From assembly GCF_003336665.1 (NCBI RefSeq), contig NZ_QPIJ01000005.1, forward strand, positions 43,424 through 107,423: 64,000 nt of DNA, read 5' to 3'. The DNA comes from Vreelandella rituensis. GTDB lineage: Bacteria; Pseudomonadota; Gammaproteobacteria; Pseudomonadales; Halomonadaceae. Each line of letters starts with the position of its first letter. The first letter of the stretch is position 1. Positions 9,711 through 18,064 of the stretch are shown one piece after another. The position numbers and the translations under genes were made by a program. The notes beneath the pieces were generated by a model that was not told the origin of the DNA, did not search any database, and saw only the letters and a program-made list of their open reading frames with translations.

Positions 9711-10739
9711 TCAGGCGTTGAAGCTGAGCATGCGTTCCAAGGGTATTAACGCTTTTTGGCGCAGGGCGTCATCCACATGAATTTCTCCGCTACCCTGACG
9801 CAGCGCCTCCGCCAGGTTATCCAGACCGTTCATCGCCATCCACGGGCAATGGGCGCAGCTCTTGCAAGTAGCGCCACTACCCGCCGTGGGCGCCTCGAAC
9901 AATGTCTTGTGCGGCACCGCCTGCTGCATCTTGAAGAAGATGCCACGATCGGTCGCAACGATCAGTTTATCGTTGGGTAGCTCTTTTGCGGCCTTGATCA
10001 ACTGCGAGGTCGAGCCTGTCACATCGGCCAATTCCACTACCGCAGCGGGAGACTCCGGGTGCACCAGAACGGCGGCATCCGGATAGAGGCGTTTCAGGCC
10101 TTCCACGCCCTTGGCCTTGAATTCTTCGTGAACGATACAGGCGCCGTCCCACAGCAACATGTCGGCACCGGTTTTTTTCTGGATGTAGCCTCCCAGGTGC
10201 TTATCCGGCGCCCACAAGATCTTCTCGCCTCGCGCCTGGAGATGTTCGATCACCTCCACGGCGATCGAGGAAGTCACCACCCAGTCCGCACGGGCCTTCA
10301 CCGCCGCCGACGTATTGGCGTACACCACCACGGTACGGTCTGGGTGTGCGTCGCAGAATGCACTGAATTCATCCTCCGGACAGCCGATGTCCAGCGAACA
10401 GGTGGCCTCCAGAGTGGGCATCAGCACACGCTTTTCCGGAGACAGAATCTTGGCGGTTTCACCCATGAAGCGAACCCCGGCCACGACCAGGGTGGTGGCT
10501 TCGTGACGTGCACCGAAACGGGCCATCTCCAGGGAATCCGCCACGCAGCCGCCGGTTTCTTCAGCGAGCTGCTGAATGGCGTCGTCGGTATAATAATGTG
10601 CCACCAGCACCGCATTATGGGCTTTCAACAATCCCTTGATCTCTTCCACGCGCGCTTGGTCTTCGGCGGGAATGCGAGTGGGACAATACGGGCTGGGGAT
10701 CTGAGCGATAAGCTCAGCTTGCTTGGTCATTATAGTCAT
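9711..10739 (-). CDS. nadA: Quinolinate synthase A
   Basis: 4Fe-4S enzyme that condenses iminoaspartate with dihydroxyacetone phosphate to quinolinate, feeding nadC. The three cluster Cys are in [30 protein letters not shown] and [30 protein letters not shown] and [20 protein letters not shown] are also diagnostic. The frame is open to 10955, but the upstream 70 codons (Cys- and His-rich, no family resemblance) look untranslated. ATG at 10739 or 10730 gives the normal 340-345 residue protein. Neither has a strong ribosome site, so the exact start is open. Confidence 0.95.
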   Translation of the reverse strand: MTIMTKQAELIAQIPSPYCPTRIPAEDQARVEEIKGLLKAHNAVLVAHYYTDDAIQQLAEETGGCVADSLEMARFGARHEATTLVVAGVRFMGETAKILSPEKRVLMPTLEATCSLDIGCPEDEFSAFCDAHPDRTVVVYANTSAAVKARADWVVTSSIAVEVIEHLQARGEKILWAPDKHLGGYIQKKTGADMLLWDGACIVHEEFKAKGVEGLKRLYPDAAVLVHPESPAAVVELADVTGSTSQLIKAAKELPNDKLIVATDRGIFFKMQQAVPHKTLFEAPTAGSGATCKSCAHCPWMAMNGLDNLAEALRQGSGEIHVDDALRQKALIPLERMLSFNA

Positions 10740-10962
10740 CGTGTCTACCACTGTGACGGCAGGGGCTCCCCCTGCATGGCACCAGGCACGGCACTCATGC
10801 ACTCCGCATGAACCATGCACCGAAATGGTGGCCGTGGCGTCTCTCGCGGTGGCCAACCAATAGCTATTCGGACCATTGTGCTGGCAATTCGTTGCACAGC
10901 GCAAGACCAAGGGCAGTGACAGAGGCCTAAACCGTGCCGCTATACTCATGGCCACACAGCAA

Positions 10963-10992
10963 AACGCCCCGTCAGCAAGCTGACAGGGCGTT
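10963..10992 (-). terminator. Rho-independent terminator after the tRNA-Lys pair
   Basis: On the minus strand the sequence AACGCCCTGTCAGC, a 2-base loop and its near-perfect complement GCTGACGGGGCGTT form a 14-pair hairpin with one mismatch. It is followed directly by a T run. It begins 6 bases beyond the CCA end of the nearer tRNA-Lys, so it most likely ends the tRNA transcript before nadA. Confidence 0.85.
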
Positions 10993-10997
10993 GAAAT

Positions 10998-11073
10998 TGG
11001 TGGGTCGTGTAGGATTCGAACCTACGACCAATTGGTTAAAAGCCAACTGCTCTACCAACTGAGCTAACGACCC
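10998..11073 (-). tRNA. tRNA-Lys (anticodon TTT), copy 2
   Basis: 76-base cloverleaf on the minus strand: acceptor stem GGGTCGT/ACGACCC, D arm with AGCTCAGTTGGTAGAGC, anticodon loop with TTT, T arm GGTTCGAATCC, encoded CCA end. Identical to the copy 92 bases upstream in the direction of transcription; probably co-transcribed and terminated by the hairpin at 10963-10992. Confidence 0.97.
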
Positions 11074-11165
11074 GGACTTGCCTTTTACCGGTTTGATTCT
11101 TACCGATTTACTTCTCACATACCTGGCTTTCGCATACCTACTTCGCAATTCACACCACGTCCGAA

Positions 11166-11241
11166 TGGTGGGTCGTGTAGGATTCGAACCTACGACCAAT
11201 TGGTTAAAAGCCAACTGCTCTACCAACTGAGCTAACGACCC
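11166..11241 (-). tRNA. tRNA-Lys (anticodon TTT), copy 1
   Basis: Same 76-base sequence as the downstream copy, including encoded CCA and TTT anticodon. Tandem duplication of tRNA-Lys is common in proteobacteria and here explains a spurious open frame that crosses both tRNAs. Confidence 0.97.
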
Positions 11242-11361
11242 GCCTGAACGGGTGCAAATAATACGTATAGGAGCCCGCCATGGCAAGGATTTATTTTAAC
11301 TTTTTCCATGGCGGTATCATCAGGTTGCGACTGAAATCAGCAAACGAATACTTGGCAGCGA

Positions 11362-12297
11362 CTAGCGACGCCGAGTTTTTTCATTTGGCTTGCGCATTGC
11401 CTGCACCGGGCGACGCTTTTGCTTATCGCGACTCCAGCGATTTTGCTCATCCGGGGTCAGTGCCGGCACCTTGCGCGATTCAAGCTCAGCCAGACCGGCC
11501 AGGTCATCGACCTCATCCTGAGTCAGCTCGATCCATTCGCCAGCCTTGGCACGCTTGTCGATAAAGATATTACCGTAACGCACGCGCTTTAGACGGCTGA
11601 CCGTCAAACCCTGGGATTCCCACAGACGCCGCACTTCCCGATTGCGTCCTTCGAGGATCACCACATGGAACCAAGTGTTGATGCCTTCGCCGCCGAATTC
11701 CTGCACATCGCTGAAACGCGCTGGGCCGTCTTCCAGCATTACGCCTTCGACCATGGCCACTATCTGCTCTCGCTTTACTTCACCCATGACCCGAACGGCA
11801 TATTCACGTTCAACCTGGGTGGAAGGATGCATCAAGCGGTTGGCCAACTCCCCATCGGTGGTGAACAACAGCAACCCGCTGGTATTGATATCCAGACGGC
11901 CGATAGCTATCCAGCGCTCGCCCTTCAGGCGCGGCAAGCGCTCGAAGACGGTACGCCGCCCTTCGGGGTCCTTGCGTGTGCAGAGTTCACCTTCGGGCTT
12001 GTTGTACATGATCACCCGGCGCGGCACATCGTCTTCGGCACGCAGCGAAACCGGACGGTCATCGAAACTGACCTTGTCGCGCATTCCCACACGATCGCCC
12101 AGCTTGGCAAGCTGATTATTGACTTTGACGCGCCCCCCGGCAATCGCCGTTTCCATCTCACGGCGCGACCCCATACCGGCGCGAGCCAGCACCTTTTGAA
12201 GTTTTTCCGTGTTGGGCTTGGGGGTGCTGTTAGGGGTGCTGTTAGGGGTGCTGTTAGGGGTGCTGTTAGGCGTGTTAGTTGTCGTACTCATGGTCAT
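11362..12297 (-). CDS. rluB: 23S rRNA pseudouridine(2605) synthase RluB
   Basis: Isomerises U2605 of 23S rRNA to pseudouridine. An S4 RNA-binding domain (about residues 30-75: [20 protein letters not shown]) precedes the RsuA/RluB catalytic domain. The catalytic Asp lies in [21 protein letters not shown], and the family motif [15 protein letters not shown] follows. A basic tail ([17 protein letters not shown]) follows, as in other RluB proteins. The N-terminus carries a low-complexity Asn-Ser-Thr-Pro repeat encoded by a 12-base tandem repeat. It overlaps the end of scpB by about 20 bases, so scpA-scpB-rluB form one operon. ATG at 12291 is an alternative start. Confidence 0.95.
   Translation of the reverse strand: MTMSTTTNTPNSTPNSTPNSTPNSTPKPNTEKLQKVLARAGMGSRREMETAIAGGRVKVNNQLAKLGDRVGMRDKVSFDDRPVSLRAEDDVPRRVIMYNKPEGELCTRKDPEGRRTVFERLPRLKGERWIAIGRLDINTSGLLLFTTDGELANRLMHPSTQVEREYAVRVMGEVKREQIVAMVEGVMLEDGPARFSDVQEFGGEGINTWFHVVILEGRNREVRRLWESQGLTVSRLKRVRYGNIFIDKRAKAGEWIELTQDEVDDLAGLAELESRKVPALTPDEQNRWSRDKQKRRPVQAMRKPNEKTRRR
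12221..12268 (-). repeat. Four exact copies of a 12-base in-frame tandem repeat in rluB
   Basis: GGGGTGCTGTTA (plus-strand reading) occurs four times in a row; each unit encodes Asn-Ser-Thr-Pro on the minus strand. Unit number can change by slippage without breaking the rluB frame, only lengthening the N-terminal linker before the S4 domain. Confidence 0.95.
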
Positions 12298-13060
12298 CCG
12301 ACCTCACTTCAGGGTTATCATCACCGGCACTTGTGTCGTCATCGACGCTAGTCCCGGCGCGTGCCGCCAGCCTTGCTTGAAGGTCGGCAAAACTCAGCGG
12401 CGATTTTGACGCCGTCTCGGCGTGCTGGGTGTCGGCTATCTCAGCCGTCGGTGTCTCCACCGGAGCGCTCGCCTCATCCTTGAATGCTTTTTCCTTGGCC
12501 TGGTCGTCCTTGTCCAGCGTTTCTTTACTCTGAATGTCGTCAAGCAACAAATGCATAGGCGGTAGAGCATCCAGCGTCTTGAGCCCGAAGTCATCCAGAA
12601 AGGTGCGCGTGGTGGCATATACCGCCGGGCGCCCTGGCACATCACGGCGCCCGATCACACGAATCCAGCCGCGCTCCATCAAGATACGCACGATGGAGCT
12701 GCTGACGCTGACCCCGCGAACGTCTTCGATATCGCCGCGGGTAACCGGCTGACGATAAGCGATCAAGGCCAGGGTTTCCAGCAGCGCGCGCGAATATCGC
12801 TGTGGGCGCTCGTCCCACAACCGCGAGACCCAGGGCGAAAGCCGTGGCCGGATGCGCAATTGGTAGCCGGAAGCGGTTTCCATCAGTTCGAGCGCCCCGC
12901 TTGCATGACGCTGTTCAAGGCGCTGCAAGGCGGCGTGCAGTTCACGCCGCTGCGGCCGTTCCGCCTCATTGAAGACGCCTTCCAGGCGCTCCAGCGCCAG
13001 CGGTTCACCGGCGGCCAGCAAGGTGGCCTCGAGGATTTCTTCCAACAGGGAGGCATTCAT
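12275..13060 (-). CDS. scpB: Segregation and condensation protein B
   Basis: Kleisin-associated winged-helix protein of the SMC-ScpAB complex. [21 protein letters not shown] begins the family pattern; [22 protein letters not shown] and [21 protein letters not shown] are the core ScpB motifs. The ATG at 13060 overlaps the scpA stop (ATGA) and is preceded by GGAGAAGG, so I prefer it over the in-frame ATG at 13081. The C-terminal 80 residues are acidic, low in conservation and probably disordered. Confidence 0.95.
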   Translation of the reverse strand: MNASLLEEILEATLLAAGEPLALERLEGVFNEAERPQRRELHAALQRLEQRHASGALELMETASGYQLRIRPRLSPWVSRLWDERPQRYSRALLETLALIAYRQPVTRGDIEDVRGVSVSSSIVRILMERGWIRVIGRRDVPGRPAVYATTRTFLDDFGLKTLDALPPMHLLLDDIQSKETLDKDDQAKEKAFKDEASAPVETPTAEIADTQHAETASKSPLSFADLQARLAARAGTSVDDDTSAGDDNPEVRSDDHEYDN

Positions 13061-13977
13061 TTCGGCACCTTCTCCTGCCATTCGAAAGCGGGCTCCGCCG
13101 TTTGATCTTCGAAGGCGCTCTCCTCGATGCCAGAAGGGACAGCCGTGCGAGCACGGACGTGAATCGGCGAAAGCGGTGCATTCTGTACGATCTCGATCAT
13201 GGCCTCCTTGGTCAGTTCGAGTATCGCCATGAAGGTCACCACCACGCCGGCGCGACCCTCTTCCAGGGTGAACAGCGCTTCAAAGGGCGTGTAATGCTCG
13301 TGAGTCAATTGCTCCATGATCCTCAGCATGCGCTCACGAGTGGAAAGTACTTCCCGGCTGATCTGATGGCTCTGATTGAGTTCGGCGCGCTTGAGAATAT
13401 CGGCCAAGGCGCCGAGCAGCTCATCCAGCGCCACCTCGGGATGGATCACTTGCGCTTCAAGCGGTGGCAAGCCTGCCTGAACAGGGAACCAGTCACGTCC
13501 AGCACGCGGCATGGCTTCCAGCGACTCCGCCGCCTCCTTCAAGCGTTCGTATTCCTGCAGGCGGCGAATCAAGGCAGCGCGGGGGTCCTCTTCTTGCTCA
13601 TCGCCTCCTTGTCTGGGCGGGCGCGGCAGCAAGCTGCGCGATTTGATTTCCGCAAGCATGGCTGCCATCAACAGATACTCACCGGCAAGTTCGATTTCCA
13701 TCGACTTCATCAGTTCAACATATTCGATGTATTGCCGGGTAATCACCGCCACATTGATCGCGAGAATATCCAGGTTCTGACGCCGGATCAGATACAACAG
13801 CAAATCCAACGGCCCTTCGAATGCTTCCAGAAATACACGCAGCGCTTCTGGAGGAATATACAGGTCCTCCGGCATCTGAGTAATCGGCTCATTGAATAGC
13901 CGCCCCAAGGCCTCCGCCACGGGAGCTTCCACCGCAGGCGTTTCACTAAAGGGCTGAGTAATGGACGTCTCGCTCAC
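13057..13977 (-). CDS. scpA: Segregation and condensation protein A (kleisin)
   Basis: Kleisin subunit that bridges SMC heads. FEGPLDLLLYLIRRQNLDILAINVAVITRQYIEYV is the hallmark N-terminal domain (about residues 53-90), followed by YLLMAAMLAEIKSRSLLPRP. The C-terminal winged helix includes FEALFTLEEGRAGVVVTFMAILEL. First gene of scpA-scpB-rluB, with an ATGA overlap into scpB. The first 40 residues are a variable extension seen in several gammaproteobacteria. Confidence 0.95.
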   Translation of the reverse strand: MSETSITQPFSETPAVEAPVAEALGRLFNEPITQMPEDLYIPPEALRVFLEAFEGPLDLLLYLIRRQNLDILAINVAVITRQYIEYVELMKSMEIELAGEYLLMAAMLAEIKSRSLLPRPPRQGGDEQEEDPRAALIRRLQEYERLKEAAESLEAMPRAGRDWFPVQAGLPPLEAQVIHPEVALDELLGALADILKRAELNQSHQISREVLSTRERMLRIMEQLTHEHYTPFEALFTLEEGRAGVVVTFMAILELTKEAMIEIVQNAPLSPIHVRARTAVPSGIEESAFEDQTAEPAFEWQEKVPK

Positions 13978-14103
13978 GCGGGTCGATTCTCCTGGGTGGG
14001 CTGAAAGGCTGAGCTGGCCGTGCAGTTTAGCAAACTTGGCGGCACGAGAAATGCCAGATCACGGCAGCGCCATTATAGCCGCGCCTTTCACTGGAAAGCC
14101 TCG

Positions 14104-15144
14104 TCATTGAGGAACCAGGCGTTCCACGCCACGCCGTAGCGGGCGGATAGCCAGTATTCCCAGCAAGCCGAGTGCCGACCATTCCAGCCATTCCGGCAAC
14201 AGCTCCTGAACTGCGCCTACCTGGGCGATCAGATTGATATCCAGCTGCGCCACCAGCACATTGGTCAAGACACCCACGATAAGTGCCGTGCTCAGGATGC
14301 CCACCAGATAAGCGACTAACGCAGTGCCGCCTAGTTCACGACGCAATACGCCTAGCGTAGCCAGGCTGGTAATAGGCCCGGCCAACAGAAATACAATGAC
14401 CGCGCCGGGAGATACGCCGCTCAGCAACATGCCGGCGGCGATCGGCGTGGCGGCGGTGGCGCATAGATACAACGGAATACCCACCACCGCCATCAACAGC
14501 ATGATTCCGAAACCACTGCCGTAAGTGGCGATGGCTTCGGGAGGCACCCAGGCCATCAGCGCCCCGGCCACCATCAACCCCGCCAGCACCCAGAGGCTGA
14601 TGTCGTCGAGGACATCATTGAACGCATAATGCATGCCTTGGCGCAGCCGCTGCCACCTTGAATCGTCCCCTTCCGGCACTGGCGGCGCATGGCCTGTTTC
14701 GCAGCAGCCTCCACAGGCGCTTTGCGGCTCGGGCATGACGGGTCGTTCGTTGGTCATGGCCACCAGCAGCCCCGTCGCAATAGCGGTGGCAATTGCCCCG
14801 ACCACCCGGGCCACCATCATGAACGGCCCCAGCAGGGCATAGGTAATGGCGATGGAATCCACCCCTACGCCGGGGGTGCCGATCAGAAAGGCCGTGGTCG
14901 GCCCACGCCCCGCGCCTTTGCGATGCAGCGCCAGGGCGGTAGGAATCGCTCCGCAGGAACACAAAGGCAATGGCGCCCCGATGACCGCTGCCCGGGCAAT
15001 ACTCGCCAGCCCCCTCCCGCCGATCCAGCGCTCCAGCAAGGCGTCGGGAAAGAATGCCTTGATCAAGCCGGCCACGAACAGGCCGAACAATAACCAAGGG
15101 GCCGCTGCCAGTGCCACGGAAAGCATTTCATTGAGCATCTGCAT
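14104..15144 (-). CDS. SO_0444-type Cu/Zn efflux permease (DUF318/ArsP_1-like)
   Basis: About 346-residue membrane protein with ten or so hydrophobic segments. It has the family motif GAPLPLCSCGAIPTALALHRKGA (Cys-Ser-Cys, about residue 60), its repeat GIPLYLCATAATPIAAGML, and FLIGTPGVGVDSIAITYAL. A cytoplasmic loop has CGGCCETGH, a plausible metal-binding site. ATG at 15144 has GGAGGAAA upstream; the longer frame to 15240 would cross the promoter. Family members are annotated as Cu/Zn exporters. The divergent MerR regulator of Cd/Zn/Pb type and the MerR-style promoter argue for divalent metal efflux. Confidence 0.82.
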   Translation of the reverse strand: MQMLNEMLSVALAAAPWLLFGLFVAGLIKAFFPDALLERWIGGRGLASIARAAVIGAPLPLCSCGAIPTALALHRKGAGRGPTTAFLIGTPGVGVDSIAITYALLGPFMMVARVVGAIATAIATGLLVAMTNERPVMPEPQSACGGCCETGHAPPVPEGDDSRWQRLRQGMHYAFNDVLDDISLWVLAGLMVAGALMAWVPPEAIATYGSGFGIMLLMAVVGIPLYLCATAATPIAAGMLLSGVSPGAVIVFLLAGPITSLATLGVLRRELGGTALVAYLVGILSTALIVGVLTNVLVAQLDINLIAQVGAVQELLPEWLEWSALGLLGILAIRPLRRGVERLVPQ

Positions 15145-15187
15145 GGGCGTTTCCTCCGACGATTGCCTTCGTATGCCATTACGATCT

Positions 15188-15218
15188 AGCATAAACCCTG
15201 TAACCGTTACAGAGTCAA
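15188..15218 (-). promoter_or_regulatory. MerR-type metal-responsive promoter and operator of the efflux permease
   Basis: Minus-strand promoter: -35 TTGACT (15213-15218) and -10 TATGCT (15188-15193), separated by 19 bases. That overlong spacer is the hallmark of MerR-activated promoters, which the regulator untwists. The spacer contains the dyad CTGTAAC-C-GTTACAG (15198-15212), a perfect 7-1-7 inverted repeat. The merR ATG at 15224 faces the other way, so the same site can autoregulate it. Confidence 0.88.
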
Positions 15219-15223
15219 ACCAC

Positions 15224-16210
15224 ATGCACGAACTGGTCAAGATAGGCGAGGTCGCTCGCGCCAGCGGCTGTTCAGTCGAAACGATCCGTCACTACGAAAA
15301 ACTCGGCTTGCTCAAACCTCCTAAACGGGGTGACAACGGCTACCGCTACTACACAGCGGAAGCGGTGAAACAGCTGGGATTCATTCGCCACGGACGCGAC
15401 CTGGGGCTGGACCTGCACAGCATCCATGAACTGCTGAACCTGACCGCTCACCCAGACGCACAGTGCCACCAGGTGGATGCTATCGCTTCGCAACACCTGC
15501 AGCGCATCGAAGCACGCATCTCGGCCCTTCAGGCATTGGCGCAAGAACTGCGTACCGTCGTTACTCAGTGCCGAGGCGGGAGTATTCGCGAATGCCGTAT
15601 CGTGGAAGCCTTGTTCGAGCCACAGTCCGCCCTTGAAGGAAACCCTACCTCGACTCAGCAGGAGACAAGTGACATGCAACAAGCCGTACTGGATTTCTGG
15701 TTCAACGAACTCGACCCGAAACAGTGGTGGGCAAAGGATGCGGAACTCGATGCCAGAATCACCCAACGCTTCAAGGCACTTTTAAGCCAGGCCGCCCAGG
15801 GGGAGCTATTTGGATGGCGAGCGACTCCTCGGGGGAGACTGGCCGAAATACTGGTGCTGGATCAATTTTCTCGCAATATACATCGCGATACCCCGGAAGC
15901 ATTTGCTCAGGATAACGTGGCGCTGATACTGGCCCAGGAGGCCGTTGCCTCGGGAGAGGCGATTACCCTGACGCCCATAGAGCGCAATTTTCTTTATATG
16001 CCCTACATGCACAGCGAATCACTCAAGATTCACCAGCATGCCGAACGTCTGTTCCGAGCCAACGGCCTGGAAGACAACTACAACTTTGAAGTGAAACACA
16101 AAGCGATCATCGACCGCTTCGGCCGTTATCCACACCGTAATGCGATTCTAGGGCGCGATTCCACCGCCGATGAGCTCGAGTTTCTCAAGCAGCCAAGGTC
16201 GGGGTTCTGA
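15224..16210 (+). CDS. MerR-family metal regulator read in frame into a DUF924 domain
   Basis: The first 150 codons are a complete MerR regulator of the CadR/ZntR/PbrR type: KIGEVARASGCSVETIRHYEKLGLL (winged helix), the dimerisation helix, and metal-site Cys in DAQCHQVDAIA and in TQCRGGSIRECRIVEALFE (Cys-x7-Cys). Such proteins normally end here. No stop codon occurs: the frame continues through a short linker (EGNPTSTQQETSD) into a full DUF924 protein, giving a possible 328-residue fusion. ATG 15224 lies next to the operator. The frame also runs upstream to 14846, but that part is the shadow of the permease. Either a true fusion or a regulator whose stop was lost. Confidence 0.8.
   Translation: MHELVKIGEVARASGCSVETIRHYEKLGLLKPPKRGDNGYRYYTAEAVKQLGFIRHGRDLGLDLHSIHELLNLTAHPDAQCHQVDAIASQHLQRIEARISALQALAQELRTVVTQCRGGSIRECRIVEALFEPQSALEGNPTSTQQETSDMQQAVLDFWFNELDPKQWWAKDAELDARITQRFKALLSQAAQGELFGWRATPRGRLAEILVLDQFSRNIHRDTPEAFAQDNVALILAQEAVASGEAITLTPIERNFLYMPYMHSESLKIHQHAERLFRANGLEDNYNFEVKHKAIIDRFGRYPHRNAILGRDSTADELEFLKQPRSGF
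15674..16210 (+). CDS. DUF924 family protein (possible independent internal start)
   Basis: 178 residues beginning MQQAVLDFWFNELDPKQWW, exactly where free-standing DUF924 proteins start, and containing RGRLAEILVLDQFSRNIHRDTPEAF, FLYMPYMHSESL and the C-terminal RFGRYPHRNAILGR. The family is alpha-helical and TPR-like; its function is not established. ATG 15674 has GGAGA 8 bases upstream, so translation can start here independently of the in-frame MerR part. Confidence 0.85.
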   Translation: MQQAVLDFWFNELDPKQWWAKDAELDARITQRFKALLSQAAQGELFGWRATPRGRLAEILVLDQFSRNIHRDTPEAFAQDNVALILAQEAVASGEAITLTPIERNFLYMPYMHSESLKIHQHAERLFRANGLEDNYNFEVKHKAIIDRFGRYPHRNAILGRDSTADELEFLKQPRSGF

Positions 16211-16231
16211 GCCACAAGAACCTGCGTTCGC

Positions 16232-18061
16232 TCACCCTGCTTCCTGCGCCTTGCGATAGCGCCCGCTGTAGTCGAACAGCTTCTCGCGAACCTGGAAATG
16301 CCGCCCTACCTTACGCCCGATGACGAAATCCGGTCCACGCAGACGATGCTGTTCAGCTATCACCTCCTCCGGTGTCATGGGTTTCCAGGGCAAGCCGGGG
16401 GCGCGCAGGTGCTCGCGTAGAAAGACAGCGTGAAAAGCTTGTCGCTGTGCAGCGGTTTCCAGCGCGAACCATTCGCTCAGGGTGGCGCCGTCCTCGTCGT
16501 GATAGGTGACCTTCAGGCGGGGCAGCCCGCGGCCGTTGAGAACGGCCTCCAGCTGCATACCGCTGACGCGCAACACCCGGGCATCCTTGAGTTTCAGAGC
16601 ATCCTTGAGCTTGTCGTCGGCATCCACCAGCAACACTTGGCAGCCATGGCAACGCCGGGCGGCGATGTCGTTTTCGGCACCGCAATCGCCACACACCTTG
16701 AAGCGAAAACGGAAATCACATTGACGCTTTCTACAGGCGACCGATGCATCTTCGACCAACCCTTGGCAGCGGCGGCCGAAATGCTCGATGACCAGGTCGC
16801 TGTCACGCTTGCCCCAGAAAAGATTGGCGTGGCCGCAGGCCGGGCACTCCACCTGGACCGGCTCGTTGTCGCCGGGGGGTTTGGGCGAACCGACCTCCGG
16901 CGCATAAAGATCCCAAGGGTTACCAGCGTAGTCCAGCACCAGGCAATCGGTTTTACCCGGTGAGAGACGCAGGCCACGCCCGACAATCTGCTGGTAAAGG
17001 CTGACCGATTCGGTGGGCCGCAAGATCGCGATCAGATCGACATGTGGCGCATCGAAGCCGGTGGTCAGCACCGCCACGTTGACCAGGTACTTGAGCTTGC
17101 GCGCCTTGAAAGCGCTGATCAGCGCTTCACGCTCGGCGGAGGCGCTAGCCCCGGTAATCAGCCCGGCCTCACGCGCCGGCAGATAGCCCAATACCTCCTC
17201 GGCATGGGCGACACTGGCGGCAAAGATCATCACCCCTTGACGGTTCTCGGCGCGCTGGATGATCTCCTGGATGATTCCCGGCGTTGCGCGGTTGGCGGCC
17301 ACCACCCGATTGAGTTCTTCTTCACGGAACAGGCCCGAGGAGGCAGGCATAAGCTGGGAGAAATCGTAGCGCTCCACGGCGGCATCGATGCGCTCGGGTC
17401 TGGCCAGATAGCCCTGCTTGACCATCAGGCGCAGCGGTTGCTCGAACACGCAGTCACGAAAGAAACAGTCTTCATCACCGCGCACCATGCCATGGGTATG
17501 GCGATGATAGATAAACCCCTGCCCCAGCCGATAGGGCGTGGCGGTCAGCCCCAGCACCTTGAGTTGCGGGTTCTGCCGGCGCAGATGCTCGATCACCTGG
17601 CGATAACCGGCGTCTTCCTTGAGCGAAACGCGATGGCATTCGTCGATCACCAGCAAGGTGAAGCCGCCCCGCTCGTCTTCATCAGAGCCAAAACGCGCTA
17701 GATTGCGTATCACCGACTGTACCGAGCCAAACACCACCTGCCGCTCGGCCTCCTTGCGCTTGAGCCCGGCGCTGAAGATATCCGCTTCGAGTCCATAGGC
17801 CTGGTACTTGGCATGATTCTGCTCGACCAACTCGCGCACGTGGGCCAGCACCAGCACTCGCCCCCGCGCCAGCCGCGCAAGCTCGGCAATCACCAGCGAC
17901 TTCCCGCTACCGGTGGGCAATACCACCACCGCCGGGTCGCTGGAGCCGCGAAAATGCTCGACAACGCGCTTGACCGTTTCAGTCTGATAAGGACGCAGGG
18001 CGGGCGGCGGTGACGATAAAGGCGACCCTTGGGCCGCCTTGGAGGAGTTGCTTTTGGACAT
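16232..18061 (-). CDS. radD: DNA repair helicase RadD (YejH), SF2 family
   Basis: SF2 helicase linked in E. coli to RecA-dependent and double-strand-break repair. Motif I is [18 protein letters not shown], motif II is [10 protein letters not shown] (DECH), motif III is [11 protein letters not shown], motif VI is [13 protein letters not shown]. After the helicase core a zinc-ribbon region has CPACGHAN, then [19 protein letters not shown], as in RadD. The C-terminal domain includes [18 protein letters not shown]. 609 residues against 586 in E. coli. The start codon lies 3 bases past the purL stop, so it is probably co-transcribed with purL. Confidence 0.9.
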   Translation of the reverse strand: MSKSNSSKAAQGSPLSSPPPALRPYQTETVKRVVEHFRGSSDPAVVVLPTGSGKSLVIAELARLARGRVLVLAHVRELVEQNHAKYQAYGLEADIFSAGLKRKEAERQVVFGSVQSVIRNLARFGSDEDERGGFTLLVIDECHRVSLKEDAGYRQVIEHLRRQNPQLKVLGLTATPYRLGQGFIYHRHTHGMVRGDEDCFFRDCVFEQPLRLMVKQGYLARPERIDAAVERYDFSQLMPASSGLFREEELNRVVAANRATPGIIQEIIQRAENRQGVMIFAASVAHAEEVLGYLPAREAGLITGASASAEREALISAFKARKLKYLVNVAVLTTGFDAPHVDLIAILRPTESVSLYQQIVGRGLRLSPGKTDCLVLDYAGNPWDLYAPEVGSPKPPGDNEPVQVECPACGHANLFWGKRDSDLVIEHFGRRCQGLVEDASVACRKRQCDFRFRFKVCGDCGAENDIAARRCHGCQVLLVDADDKLKDALKLKDARVLRVSGMQLEAVLNGRGLPRLKVTYHDEDGATLSEWFALETAAQRQAFHAVFLREHLRAPGLPWKPMTPEEVIAEQHRLRGPDFVIGRKVGRHFQVREKLFDYSGRYRKAQEAG

Positions 18062-18064
18062 CGC

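Noticed and set aside
10742..10955. N-terminal extension of NadA by about 70 residues
   Set aside because: The frame is open, but the added residues have no resemblance to quinolinate synthase and the ATG pair at 10739/10730 gives the normal length.
10972..11286. Open frame with two repeats of the same 35-residue block
   Set aside because: It is the translation of the two identical tRNA-Lys genes, not a protein.
14846..15223. Upstream extension of the MerR frame
   Set aside because: This stretch is antisense to the permease gene; the MerR protein clearly starts at 15224 beside its operator.
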